From Homarus americanus (Eukaryota; Arthropoda; Malacostraca; Decapoda; Nephropidae), in the NCBI RefSeq assembly GCF_018991925.1, contig NW_024735442.1, positions 770,001 to 834,000 on the forward strand: a stretch of 64,000 bases of DNA, read 5' to 3'. The position numbers were made by a program, and so were the translations under genes. How positions within the stretch are numbered: the first letter of the stretch is position 1; each line of letters begins with the position of its first letter. The notes beneath the pieces are model-generated. The model saw only the letters and a program-made list of their open reading frames with translations, did no database searches and had not been told where the DNA came from. Below, piece after piece: positions 45,946 to 59,173 of the stretch.

Positions 45946-46943
45946 CTGCCAATTATGAAAACATAAACATTGATAATTTACCATATATATCAAATTGAGA
46001 AGTACACCCTTAAAAAAGTATTGTGACCCTTGCTGTACTTTACTTGGAACACAGGATGAAGCATTTTTATATATACCCTGGATATGATGGTACATTGGTA
46101 TGCCTGCTCTTCTTTCCAAATCCATATGTTAGAGATACAAGTTATTTAGTGGCCTTCCTTGGATGTTTCTTTTCTGTGTCTGCCTTCCATTTCATTTGGA
46201 TGATTGTTGGAGAACAAAATGGCTGCAACACTTATATACCACTTCGGTTCCGACTGCACAATAAAAGAATTGAATCCATGTCAAATCCCATGAACTGAGA
46301 CCATCTTTCATACTTCGAGACCCTCTGACTAAAGGAGAATACGCATAGATATCCATAAGAATAAGTCTTTGAATTAAATTTATGTAATCAAAGGGTGGAG
46401 GAGAAATACAGCATGTATATTCCCTTCGTGTTTGCCCTGAGGACAATTATTTCTTTTACCTGTGTGTGTGTGTGTGTAGACACTACTACTCCTGTACTAC
46501 TACTACTTTTCTGTCACTCGGAATCAAGTAAGAGAATCATCCAGCTATGATACAATGATACTGTAGAGTTACTACACCCCAACCCCCCCTTACCGATGTA
46601 TGTTAAGCTAACCTTGTAACTCATCATACCCTAACCTAACCTAACATATTATGTATTTTCTTATGCGATTGAAAAATGTTTTGAGACAGAAATCCTGTAA
46701 AGATAATGTGTCTTATTGTTTAAAGTACTTAATCCCATAGTTAGAATCTTAAGGTTCCCCAAATGACCAAAACTAAAATAATACCAATATTGTTTGGAAT
46801 GTTTATACTATGAAATTTGTTGTATGGGCAGCTAATATCCAATGAATTAGTTTTTGTGCTTAGTAATATTTATATATTCAAAATAGTATTAGAGGTACTG
46901 AGTTGCACAATAAAGCACAATTAATTATCTAATAATATTTATT
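45946..46943. other. Unassigned DNA upstream of the first visible TMEM8 exon
   Basis: Expected to hold, or be part of the intron leading to, the signal-peptide exon, but no hydrophobic ATG-initiated stretch with a phase-1 donor could be assigned. A (TG)n tract is at 46463-46478 and a (CCTAA)3 run is at about 46629-46646. Confidence 0.35.
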
Positions 46944-47066
46944 TACCGAGCCGATCAGCCGTGAAGGTTGGACAACTACAGCTGGCTGGCAGCTGCCTCC
47001 CGCTGGGAAGTTCACCCCAACCAGAGACATCAGAACCAATCACAGAGCTTTTCACAGTCACGTGAC
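46944..47066 (-). promoter_or_regulatory. Candidate promoter/5' exon with E-box GTCACGTGAC
   Basis: The palindromic GTCACGTGAC is at 47057-47066, with a CCAAT-type box (AACCAATCAC) at 47034-47043. Immediately downstream on the minus strand is a GC-richer stretch ending CTCG|GTAAATA, which could be a splice donor. Position and strand suit the TMEM8 start, but no transcription evidence exists. GTCACGTGAC matches the CLEAR consensus bound by TFEB/MITF-type bHLH proteins. Confidence 0.3.
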
Positions 47067-47329
47067 CTTTTAGCAACTTTAACCCTTATTTTTGACACTT
47101 TTTGGCCCAATTTACTTTAAAATATCATCACCATAGTGAATTTAAGCATTTTCTTTACCCATTGACCTGCCATTTTACGAAAAAATTCCAACCGTCAACT
47201 CGTCCATTGGACCACATGGGGAGTATGTAACAAATAACTACTGAAGCTATGCTTATTCAAAAAGGAAGAGAACAGAATTATGACATTAGATTACAGTATA
47301 TAGAATACAGTATACAGTAGAGTACAGTA

Positions 47330-47534
47330 CAGTGAGTCCCTGGATTACGAACGGGTTCCGTTCCTTATATACAGTACATCTAAAATCACTTAATTTAAGA
47401 GAAAAGAAGAAATATAATGACAAAATACAGTAAATGAAAGTAAAAAAATAAGTCAACAGGTAAATAAAATACAGTAAATTTTTAAGTTTAACCCCGTTCA
47501 TATCGGCGGACGTTCATAAGTCAGGGACCCCCTG
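47330..47534. mobile_element. 205-bp pogo-type MITE
   Basis: The ends CAGTGAGTCCCTGGATTACG and (reverse complement) CAGGGGGTCCCTGACTTATG are flanked by TA on both sides. Confidence 0.8.
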
Positions 47535-49274
47535 TACAGTACAGTACAGTAGAGTACAATAAAGAACAATATGAAATAAATAGGAAAATCACTAGAATAG
47601 TTAACAGTACCAGTATACCAAGAACAATCCACAGCACTGTAAATAAAAGTAATAAATGGAGGTCTGAAGCCTAAGGCCCTATATTATGGCCAAGGTGCAG
47701 AACCTGTGATCTTTCCACTGTGCTGAACCCTGCACGATGAAGCCCATCTACCTGTAATGGAAATAAGCATATGATGCCATTATTGGCTACCCTTGGTTTG
47801 ATTAGACTTACTGTTTACCATTGTTTGTATTGCTGCACTGTGTAACTACACCTTAACCCCTCTTATTTGCTCTTCACCATTCGGACCTCACATTAACCCT
47901 CTCTTGCATCATGATCCAAATTGTGTCAAATCATTGGTACCAGAAATCCAAAAGAGTACTTTCTGTTTAATATGGCAGAGGTCCAGCACCCCCCCCCCAA
48001 CCTTCCCGACTAGAAAGTTATGTAAGGTTAAGTAGGTTTCTTTGGTTGGTTAGGTTAGGTTCTCTTAGGTTTTAGTAAATATCGCCTCTTTTAAAATACT
48101 GGTTAATATTTAGGGTGACATCAGTCAATATTGCGCATGCGTGATCCATAATTAAGTGGGTTTCACGCAGATAACATTACCTCACAGACGAAGACTGAAA
48201 AGTACATAAAATCAATTAAATCTAATTATGTCGCTATTATCCATCTCCGCCTGGTATAAATGGGGGTTCAAAATGCTCAGAATAAGGAGATCTAAATGTT
48301 TCGGTAGTCTATAACTTTCGAATGCGCTATGACCTAAAGGAAAAGAATACCGGTAGGTGTGTTTGGCTAGGTTGGTGAGGTCTGTTTTTCATACCCACTA
48401 AGGTTAGGTTACGTTTATTTTAGAAATAAGCAAATTTTAACACATTTTCACAAACTACAACAGTGTACACTATAAAAAAGTGAAATTGCTGCATTTTTAA
48501 AATTGCTTTCTATGAATTTCGGCCGCGGGTTAGTCATCAATAATAATCCTCAACTATTGTTCATTTTCAGAGGCAATAAAGGTTATATATGTATTTAACA
48601 CGACGATTTACACTATAAAAACCCATTTTCAAAAGTCAAAAAGGTGGGGACAACTTCTAAATATTTACCAAAATACTTATTATAACGGTAAGAACATCTG
48701 TGGAAAAATGAACTAAATTGAACAACTCCTTCTGGTGGTAGAGCTGTTCCTAACCCAACCTCCTAACCGGACCCCCCAGCATATTATAGATTGTTTGCAA
48801 GGAAAACGTCACAGAAGAAAAATGTCTTAGAAAAGTCTAAACTATTGATTGCAACCGTAAAGTTCTCAAATTTCTTAGGGTGGCAACAAATGAAATAACG
48901 TCCAAAATTTTAGAACCAAGTGAAGTTCCAAATACAACTGAGGAGCCAGGACACAAGGGATAAAACCTAACTTACCACCATTTCTCATTATAAACAATAA
49001 AAACAATCCTTTGTTTTTCTTTTTTACAGTCCATATATAAACTACTTCTAATAAACATAAGCCTTACCAACTACATGTGTGTATAATGCCAGGAGAAACG
49101 GGTTATTCATGATCAAGTGAACACTACAGCTGACGGATCAGCTGACATAGCTTGGCACACAAAACAAACAGTGACGAGCTTCACAGAAAATGTAACAAAG
49201 GCACCAATGAAAACGAAATTAAAATAAAGGTTAAACACTGGTAAATGGGTAAATATAGGTATATTTAGTTATAT
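47535..49274. other. Intergenic DNA without recognised genes
   Basis: Minus-strand 47750-47705 reads GLHRAGFSTVERSQ between an AG and a GT, but it looks like repeat sequence and no partner exon was found. Short GGTTA/TTAGG-like runs occur at 48046 and 48410. Confidence 0.35.
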
Positions 49275-49703
49275 TGTAGTGGATTTCTCCCCTACAAACG
49301 CTGTTTGTCGCTGAGTAGCCGACCCCACGAATTCCCCAGTGTATGCCTCGTGGTCTAGGTCAACCAGCGCCGCCATACATGATGGAGGTCAACTATTAAG
49401 CCACGCCTACCTCCGCTATATAAGACCTGACCTCGTGGTGCCCTCTCTCTTTTCTACCTACACCTCCTCCTCCGCCGCTGCCTGGCGGCCCTCGCTCCCG
49501 CCGGCGAGCATGGCGACCCACAAGCTGTCCTCCTCTGAGCATCCTCACCAACCAGCTCTCTCTTCATCACGCTTGTAACCATGCTGCCTTCCCAGCACCA
49601 AGCTGCATTGTACATCCAATACAACATGTATACAGAGAGCACATTGTGAGTTTCCTTTCTCCATCCCATCCTGAGTCTGAACCCAAACATCCCATACCCC
49701 ACA
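49275..49703 (+). mobile_element. LTR of a retrotransposon (429 bp), forward
   Basis: Starts TGTAGTGGATTTC and ends CCCCACA. It contains a TATA box (TATATAA, 49417-49423) and a GC-rich region downstream. It is followed directly by AATGGTGACCCCCGG, the position and style of a primer-binding site. It is nearly the same sequence as the reverse copy at 52991-53440. Confidence 0.85.
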
Positions 49704-50280
49704 AATGGTGACCCCCGGAGATTCGCACTCACACAGGATGGAGGAGAAACAGATCACGCTCCCAGTCTTCAAGCAACATGGAAGACTGGCTTATCCACAC
49801 AAAGGCAGCTCTCATCGGCTCTACAGTTACTGTCTCTACACCGCAGGTTAGACACCCTAGAGCAGCACTGCTTCTCTAAGCAGACACCAGCTCCTCTTCC
49901 TGCCCCAAGCACCACGTCCTACCGACCCCAGCACACCCGTCCTGCCTCAGACGCCGCCCCCGGCCCAGCAGTACCCCCTGCCGCTCCTAATGCAGCCCCT
50001 GCTCCCGACGCGGCCCATGCGCCTGAGTGCGGACCAACACACCCCTCTTTTCTCCCTCAGGTACTCCCTGCTACTGTCCTGCACCCTGCTGCTGTCGTGG
50101 ACCCAGCTGCTGTCACGAGCCCTCATCCGCTCCTGCTGACGCAACCCCTGCTCCTGACCCAGGCCCACACACCCCAGCAGGCGCATCTGAGGACTCTGTA
50201 CCTGCCGTGAGGGAAGCACAACATTCATCGCCTCCACACCCTTTTTCTTCCTCTCTACTCCCACAGATGTTGTGTATCTA
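49704..50280 (+). pseudogene. Partial gag-like region after the LTR
   Basis: ATG at 49779 (MEDWLIHTKAALIGSTVTVS) opens a short Gag-like N-terminus, then in another frame KQTPAPLPAPSTTSYRP and a long Pro/Ala-rich stretch (49900-50150). Frames are broken. No protease, RT or integrase follows, so the element is truncated after gag. Confidence 0.5.
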
Positions 50281-50815
50281 GACAGTTGTCTCCTCTAGCG
50301 GCCGGCTCATCCACGCGTCTAGCATTAAAAGTCCTCCATCGATTTACACTTTCACATCACTAAGACGATCTTGATGATCTTATGTAATCACTGTCCAATT
50401 CCTGCCGCTCAACATCGAAGGCCCGAATGCCGAACACGCTTTGTTACAGAGACGCAACACGACCCGACCCGCTCATAATACTTTTACCCTATCGGTGTCA
50501 TCCTCCTCTCCTCCTTAGTTCCTTCTCCTAGTATCTTCCTTTCTCTATGCCATTCTCTTTGCCTCTTTCTTCTAGATTACTTCTCATGTCCCCTTCCATT
50601 TTCCTCTCCCCCTTCCCTAGCCTATTCCTCTTCCTCTCCTTATCTTACCTTTCTTCTCCGTCCTCCTCCACTTCTACCGGTCCCGTATCAGGCTCTATAG
50701 TCACCTCAAAATTCACTAACCTAGGTGACATTCCTTATAACCCATATCATTGTATCATAGCTGGATGATCGTCATACTCGATTCCGATTGACAGCAAAGT
50801 AATAAGTAGTAGTAG
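50281..50815. other. GC-rich then pyrimidine-rich DNA, unassigned
   Basis: 50290-50470 could be a further piece of the LTR element. 50505-50690 is a CT-rich tract. No gene seen. Confidence 0.35.
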
Positions 50816-50834
50816 GGTGTGTTGGGGAGGGGGG

Positions 50835-50892
50835 GGTAGGTGTGTGTGTGTGTAGTAGTTATAGGTGTGTGTGTGTGTAGGTATAGGTGTGT
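50835..50892. repeat. (GT)n microsatellite with GTATAG spacers
   Basis: Three GT runs separated by 'agtagttatagg' and 'aggtatagg'. Confidence 0.85.
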
Positions 50893-50918
50893 GTCCAGAT
50901 TAATTATGAAATTACTGA

Positions 50919-51662
50919 TTAGTGACGCCGCTTCTTTCCGTGTTTCTTCTTACCCTTTACCTTTTTCATATGTTTCTTCTTACCCTTTTCTTTTTTCCTT
51001 TTCTTCTGTTTTGTGTCGGGATAGGAGGAGGAGCTAGACTCCTCCTCCGAACTCGATGATTCAGAGGAGTCGGATTGTGCCTGCATCCGATAGAGTTTTG
51101 TTCTCCGACATGGCTCGTAGAGCCTCGCTCTCACGGATTTGTACTTTTCCTTCAGCTTGTTATTGTGCTCGTGCTCAGAGGAGCTTCGTCTCCAGAGACG
51201 TCTTACCAATAGCCCACAACCTAAGCCGGCAACGACGACGACAGTGATGAAGACAGCCGTTAAGAAGATGACGGAGAGGGGGACGATGGGCCCTGTGCAG
51301 CTCGTGGAGACCTGGAGCGTTTGTCGCCGTATTTCCGAAATCTTTCGGATCCAATGAATAACCGGTAGTTTCCACACACCGTCAAGCTCTCCTGGGCAAA
51401 GCTGAGGGTGTGTGGTCTTTAGTAGTCGGCCCACCAGAGGCAAACTGCGAAGGAGTTCCTCCAGTGAAGAGCGGCACTTGGGGACGTCATACCTCTGACG
51501 AGACGTGTGTTTGTTGTCACAAAAGACCCGGCAGCATGTGACTTGAACCCGGTGAAGGTCACTCTCCAACCGAGTGCTGTAGGACCTCAATAGCAGGTCC
51601 GCTATGCTGACGATTACGATCACGGATAGGGAGGCCTTGAGGATCGTTTTTGGGCGGATCAT
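50919..51662 (-). CDS. Unidentified 247-aa membrane protein with basic tail
   Basis: An intact ATG-to-stop frame of 247 codons. Residues 8-25 (LKASLSVIVIVSIADLLL) form a signal peptide or anchor. Residues 26-125 are a putative lumenal or external domain with six cysteines (43, 44, 48, 63, 89, 122). Residues 126-154 are a strong membrane helix (PIVPLSVIFLTAVFITVVVV). Residues 155-195 are Arg/Lys-rich. Residues 196-214 form a Ser/Glu block (SDSSESSSSEEESSSSS). Residues 218-247 are almost all Lys, Arg, His and Gly. The base composition is clearly more GC-rich than the surroundings. I recognise no family. A foreign, possibly DNA-virus-derived, envelope-type protein or a taxon-restricted host gene are both possible. 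No splice sites or poly(A) signal are evident. Confidence 0.6.
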   Translation of the reverse strand: MIRPKTILKASLSVIVIVSIADLLLRSYSTRLESDLHRVQVTCCRVFCDNKHTSRQRYDVPKCRSSLEELLRSLPLVGRLLKTTHPQLCPGELDGVWKLPVIHWIRKISEIRRQTLQVSTSCTGPIVPLSVIFLTAVFITVVVVAGLGCGLLVRRLWRRSSSEHEHNNKLKEKYKSVRARLYEPCRRTKLYRMQAQSDSSESSSSEEESSSSSYPDTKQKKRKKEKGKKKHMKKVKGKKKHGKKRRH

Positions 51663-51839
51663 TTTTTGGAAACTTGAATAAAAGGTTTACAAATTTTTTT
51701 AAATTTGTTTAAATTATATATGCAGAATTAAGGATGGGTGTATAAAGACCTAGATGTACTGTAGCTGGGAGTGTATGGGTGAGCAACTTGTGTTTTCATT
51801 TTATATGTCTGCAAGTATACGCTCTCACAAATTCTTCGA

Positions 51840-52175
51840 TATTTACGTTGTAGTGACGTATTGTATCCATAGTGACGTTGCAGTGACGTATTGTATCCAT
51901 AGCGATGTATTGTGTCCGTAGTAACGTTGTAGTGACGTATCCATAATGATGTTTCAGTGACGTATTGTATCCATAGTGACGTTTCAGTGAGGTATTGTAT
52001 CCATAGTGATGTATTGAGTCCGTAGTAACGTTATAGTGAGGTATTGTATCCATAGTGACGTTTCAGTGACGTAGTGTGTCTATAATGACATTTTAGTGTC
52101 CATAGTGACGTTGTAGTGACGTATTGCATCTATAATAACGTTTCAGTGTGTCTAGTGACGTTGTAGTGACGTCAA
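51840..52175. repeat. ~30-bp minisatellite (GTGACGTATTGTATCCATA)
   Basis: Irregular tandem copies of 'gtagtgacgtattgtatcca' + 'tagtgacgtt' with variants and deletions. It lies just upstream (5') of the 247-codon ORF on the minus strand. Confidence 0.9.
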
Positions 52176-52795
52176 GATAATGTGTGGGCTTGGTAGAGGG
52201 GGAGGGAGAGGAGGAAGTCAGGTGACCCCCAACAACAGCCTGTAGGAGACATGAGCGCGGGTAAAATTGGCCTAACTCTCCCACTCTGGTTAGATTACCA
52301 TCGTCATCCCCAGGAAAATTGCCGCAGTTATTCTTAGACAGTGAGAGAGAGGGAGGGTATTGGTGTGTAAGCTGTCCCATTTATTATTCCTTACTCTTTA
52401 TTTTTCCTATTCTTTTATTTCTCGCGTTTTCTTAATGTACTTTTTTCGTATTTTCTTATTCTTTTCGTATTTTAATTTTCTTTATTTTTATTTTTCCGTA
52501 TTTTCTTATTCATTTGCTTTTCAATTTGTCCTTTTTGTTTTCCTCACCACAATCCATCCTATTGTGAGTGGGTTAGTGTCGGTCTATACTTTATTGATTA
52601 GAATATTCTCAACTTAATTATATTGCCACAGAACTGAACAATATCTGGTTGTCTCTTAATTTCCGATAGTCAATGTACTCCCGACTGACAGTCCCACTGA
52701 GAGAGTTTTACCTCTTTTACCCTTGACCTATCACACACACAGTGTTACAGTCATCTCCCCTTTCCCTCAATATTTGTTCCAGTTACCCCAAGGTA
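52176..52795. other. Intergenic, T-rich stretch, no gene
   Basis: 52380-52560 is strongly T-rich on the plus strand; its open frame reads Phe/Leu/Tyr-rich low-complexity sequence. Confidence 0.45.
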
Positions 52796-52799
52796 GGTA

Positions 52800-53640
52800 G
52801 ATAACAGGTAGCATTATCATCTTCATTTTCATGTCAAAAGTAATTGCCCGTCTCCTTTTCTTTGGAGCACCACCAGCACTCTCACTTGTACGCTTTCCAG
52901 TCATTATAAAGTCAATTAAATACGATGATAACGTAAGTTCACAGCGCGATCAGTATAGGATACGATAGCCAAACACCAACTAAGCGCTGTTGTGGGGTAT
53001 GGGATGTTTGGTGTTCACTCAGGATGGGTTGGAGAAAAGAAACTCACAATGTGCTCTCTGTATACATGTTGTATTGGATGTACAATGCAGCTTGGTGCTG
53101 GGAAGGCAGCATGGTTACAAGCGTGATGTAGAGAGAGCTGGTTGGTGAGGATGCTCAGAGGAGGACAGCTTGTGGGTCGCCATGCTCGCCGGCGGGAGCG
53201 AGGGCCGCCAGGCAGCGGCGGAGGAGGAGGTGTTGCTGGCTGGTTGGTGTAGGTAGAAAGAGAGAGATCACCACGAGGTCAGGTTTTAAATAGCGGGGGG
53301 TAGGCGTGGCTTAGTAGTTGACCCCCGCTCCGTGGTGTATGGCGGCGCTGGTTGACCTAGACCACGAGGCATACACAGGGGAATTCGTGGGGTTGGCTAT
53401 GCAGCGACAAACAGCGTTTGTAGGGGAGAAATCCACTACACTGTACTGAGTGAGAGTAACCACGCGGTGACCCAAACCACGCCACGCTCTCGCTCAGGAC
53501 GGAAACGTTTCGGTATAGAAAATGCGAGCGTCATTTGAAAATTTATTCGGTCACGACTGCGGCAGTCGTAAGGTCAGAGCAGGTCGTAAGTGCGGATGGA
53601 CATAAATTGAGTCAGTCGTAAGTCAGGGAAGATTAGTAGG
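52800..53640 (-). mobile_element. Tigger 5' part interrupted by a solo LTR
   Basis: On the minus strand 53640-53441 carries CTTACGAC-type subterminal motifs like those of 61080. After the LTR, 52990-52800 continues and encodes MTGKRTSESAGGAPKKRRRA followed by ITFDMKMKMI, a Tigger transposase N-terminus that then ends. The ORF is truncated. Confidence 0.7.
52991..53440 (-). mobile_element. Solo LTR, 450 bp, reverse orientation
   Basis: On the minus strand it begins TGTAGTGGATTTC and ends CCCCACA like the LTR at 49275. CTGT occurs directly on both sides (52987-52990 and 53441-53444), a 4-bp target-site duplication. The TATA box is changed to TATTTAAAA. It carries a small insertion ('aaccagccagcaa') relative to the other copy. 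No internal region adjoins it. Confidence 0.88.
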
Positions 53641-53801
53641 GTCATTACCTAATACCTGACCATTGTGGACTTGATCTCACCCTCCTCTGTATATATACAC
53701 CTTGTTTTGTACTTCTCCACAGTCTGTACTCACCCCTGAAGATGTGAATTACACGAAAGCGCTTGGGAACTTCGTGTTTTCTTCTTTCCTTGTGGTTATC
53801 A

Positions 53802-54014
<213 letters not shown>

Positions 54015-54049
54015 TATGAAACTATTAAATAACAAAATTCTTACATGTA

Positions 54050-54440
54050 ATGAAACTATTACAGTTGTCAAAACATCATTACAAAGCTTGTACTTTAACG
54101 TGGCTTACAAGTAAATTAAATATTATATAAAACTACAAAATACGAAAAATGAAGAGCATGGGGGGTGTATATGTGGGAAGTGAATGTGTGAGGAGGTGTA
54201 CATGTCTGTGAGTCAGCTGGGTGGCTGCCTGAACAGTGTCAAGTTGCCCAGAGCTAGTATATGTACATAAAATTTGTGCTATTATATTTTATAATGTGCT
54301 ATGTATCACGTGGCAGTCAAACTTGCGATTTGAGCTGATTTTGGAGTATTTTTTATTTTTATTATTATTATTTCATTTTGGTGCCGGTTAGTTCAATCTG
54401 CTGGTTGCATGGATTCCAGAGAACTGAGATTCTACTGTAT
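54050..54440. repeat. Fragment of the 8429-9282 MITE family
   Basis: Shares 'aaaactacaaaatacg', 'gtgaatgtgtgaggaggtg', 'tctgtgagtcagctgg' and the right-end block 'gagattctactgtat' with 8640-9282. Confidence 0.6.
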
Positions 54441-54476
54441 TTATATAAATGTGGGCTTCTACATAAAGTACCTGTA

Positions 54477-55310
54477 CAGTGTCCCTCGGTTAACGAACAC
54501 AATTCGTTCCAGAAGGTCGTTCGTTAACCGAAACCATTGTTTCAATGAGATTTTCGGTAATTGGTTCCAGCTCACCGAAAATTACATACAAAGTAAAAAT
54601 AAATGCTTTAAAGTACACTTACTTTGAGGTGTGTATGTAGAAGGCTCCTGGTTGATGATGATGGGAATTAGAAGTGGGGGTGGAGGAGATGGGAGAAGAG
54701 AAGGAAGTGGGGGTGGAAGAGAAATCACCCCATGCTTCATGCCGTCATTTCACCTATAAAATTTTAAGTTCACTAGGTGTAATTCAAGATTATTTTCTTT
54801 AAATCAACACTGCACTGCACTATATATTGTCAATATGTAAAATAAATTTCAGAATGACCAATAATTGTACAGTAAAAACGTAAAAATAGTTTATGTTCAA
54901 GAGAGCCACAAGCAAGATGTTACCTCCACTGACCAGAGATACAAACTGACACCTTGCTGGGTGAGTCAAGTGGCTGATTGGTGCACCAAAAACTAGTTTC
55001 CTGTACTCCAATTATGTTAAATAAGTGTTAAAATGACTAACAATTTTAATATAAAACTTGGAAAATTATTGAATAGTACAACCTTCTTGATATTTACAGA
55101 AAATGGGAACGAATTTAAGCCCTAGAACCAATTATTGTATTGGCGGACTAATATTCCAACTGGTGAGCAAGCGAAAACATGTTGACATGATTTTGTAAAA
55201 ATTTCGTCAACCGAATTTTTGTTCGTTAACCGAATTGAAGATTTTTATGGAAGGTAATTCATTAACCGAAATTTTCTTAACCGAGGCGTTCGTTAACCGA
55301 GGGATCACTG
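54477..55310 (-). mobile_element. 834-bp internally deleted Tigger (MITE)
   Basis: Terminal repeats CAGTGTCCCTCGGTTAACG and (reverse complement) CAGTGATCCCTCGGTTAACG are flanked by TA on both sides. The interior (54610-54750, minus strand) joins the transposase start region (GCATGGGGTGATTTC) to the 3' untranslated part seen at 33355-33460. The junction is the same as in 10837-11745. Confidence 0.9.
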
Positions 55311-56190
55311 TATATCAATTATGTAACTTACACTTCTCAAATAAACTTGATAAACAGCAACTAAGCATAGCTTATCACTTCCTTCTCACGTGCTAGATGA
55401 CATTCCTATGTCCTTCATACACCTCTGACTTGCACAGATCATCACCAAGTACCCAGCCCACAGTGGACTTAACCCGTATCTCACATGCGACAAACGTGTT
55501 AACCCTCAAAAGACAGGTGTTGTCACATAATGATCCAAGGACAACCGCTGGGTGCAGTCATATGACAATGAGGCATCTTTCAAATGTCCCGGATAAAATT
55601 TTCTCATTTAGCCCACCAGATGTCTCCTTAGCAACGCCTCAAGCCGATTAGAAAAGCCAATCACCATGCAATATGCCTCAGTCTGATACAAAGAGCCATG
55701 GAGGCAGGAGATACAACTTCTGCTCCAGCCTCTCCCCATGTGGGAACCAGTAGGGAGCATAACAGAGATAGCACAGCAGTGTTACCCCCATTTGTACAAA
55801 TATCTACTTGAAAAATTTACAGGTTCTGTAGGTACATATGAGCAAACAGGAAGAATATGTCTCGTAAAAGGACAGTTGCCTACTATTGGTTAATTCGTCA
55901 TTATAATAACATATTGTGCATATATTTTGGAAAATAAATAAGAAAGCCATATTGCATTTGTGTGAACATTAAGTACTCTGAGACAACTACAAAGAAATTA
56001 AGAGTTACAAGTGTGATGGTGGTGAAGATAACAAACTATCTACAACAACCACCACCACATGATTACATTACAGTGAACTAGTGGATTACTAATCATATCC
56101 AGTTCACAGGTGACTAGCAGATGGGATATACCATCTATATCATAAGGTGTCAGCTGGTGATATCACTAGCTAGATTACATGCAGTGGAAA
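55311..56190. other. Intergenic DNA, nothing recognised
   Basis: A plus-strand open stretch at 55397-55651 shows no family resemblance. Confidence 0.4.
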
Positions 56191-56194
56191 AGAT

Positions 56195-56765
56195 GTCAGA
56201 ATGAGGGATGTTGCTGACTGCAAATGTTCAGTATGTGCAGGTAACCATGTGCCCACAACAAAGCTAGAGAAACTCAACATTACGGATGTGTCCCTGAACT
56301 GTGTTGATGAGTTCCGTTACCTAAGTGACATGATCAGTGCCAATAAGGGTGCTGAAGCTTGCTCAGTTGCAAAAGTCAGAAGTGGCTATAGGAAGTTCAG
56401 CAAGCTGCTGCCTTTATTGATAGAGGACCTTTCCTCTCAGTGAAAGAAAGAATGTATGTGGTTGGTGTGAGGATGACATAAGTAAACTTGAACGAGCTGA
56501 AATGAGAATGGTGAGGTGGATGTGTAATGTGACACTGAAAGACAGGCCGCCCTGTTCAGAGCTATGAGGCTAGCTGAGATGGTTTGGGCATGTGGAGAGA
56601 ATAGATGAAACCAATTGGGTCAAGAGGTGCAAGGGCCTAAATGTAAAGGGGAGAACCAGGGGTAGACCAAAAATGATATGGAAAGAGGTTGTAGAAATGA
56701 CAGAGTTAGGAACCTTACAAAGAGACTGCAAGAGACCATGCAGTATGGAGTGCTGCCATGAGGTA
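56195..56765 (+). pseudogene. LINE reverse-transcriptase C-terminal remnant
   Basis: KLEKLNITDVSLNCVDEFRY-LSDMISANKGAEA and VRSGYRKFSKLLPLL (56260-56420) are followed in broken frames by ERAEMRMVRWMC, RLRWFGHVERI-like and KGRTRGRPKMIWKEVV-like blocks. This is the well-known post-RT region of LINE ORF2 proteins. The RT core is absent. Confidence 0.78.
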
Positions 56766-56959
56766 ATCTGATTTACAAAAGGTTTTTGAGGGATGGAACC
56801 CTCTCATCAAATTGGGAATGTCTGTACAGTATAGCCAAGACAGAAAAGTCCTTAAGTTGCCCAATCTAATGCATCAGTTATAGAAGTACAAAGAAAATAG
56901 TATAACGAGAAAGTGGCATAAGTATGTTAGTCCTTAATAAAACTGAAAACCAAAATAGG

Positions 56960-58781
<1,822 letters not shown>

Positions 58782-59173
58782 CTAACTCATTCCTATATCT
58801 CCATCAGCATCCTGTTGACAACTTGGCATGAGTGGAGAGCTTACAGAAATTTCATTTGGCTGCTGACTTTGAATCTGAAAATTTCCATTCACATTATGTT
58901 GATGTTGTAATTGTTGGTGCTCCTGCTGATGTTGTTGGTGCTCCTGCTGTTGTTGTTGGTGCTCCTGCTGTTGTTGTTGGTGCTCTTGCTGTTCAGGGTG
59001 CTGTTGGACTTGATGTTGGCCAAGATGTACAGGGGCAAAAGGGTTTGCAAATGTTGTGGTGGGAGTAGATTGAGTTGCTGATGGAGGTGATCCTAATTCC
59101 TTCAGGTTGACCATCTGCTGCATCAAGGCGAGTGTGCCACCTGAATCAACTTGCACAATCACCCATATTGTGT
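58782..59173 (-). CDS. ILRUN: ILRUN orthologue, last coding exon
   Basis: 392 bases, entering phase 1; acceptor TTTGTCTACAG, stop TAG at 58782. It reads DTIWVIVQVDSGGTLALMQQ, the end of the NBR1-like/FW domain, then a low-complexity C-terminus with NPFAPVHLGQ, seven-residue EHQQQQQ-type repeats (58915-58995) and the end QQDADGDIGMS. Human ILRUN binds IRF3 and p300/CBP and dampens antiviral and inflammatory transcription. Its C-terminus is also disordered and contains an NPFA motif. The Gln/His repeats are extra relative to vertebrate proteins. Confidence 0.92.

Noticed and set aside
46629..46646. Telomeric TTAGG array
   Set aside because: Only three CCTAA units here and two GGTTA units near 48050; too short to indicate a telomere or a fusion site.
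49454..49772. Minus-strand ORFs of 75-92 codons
   Set aside because: They are antisense readings of the LTR; the LTR orientation is set by TG...CA ends, TATA box and primer-binding site.
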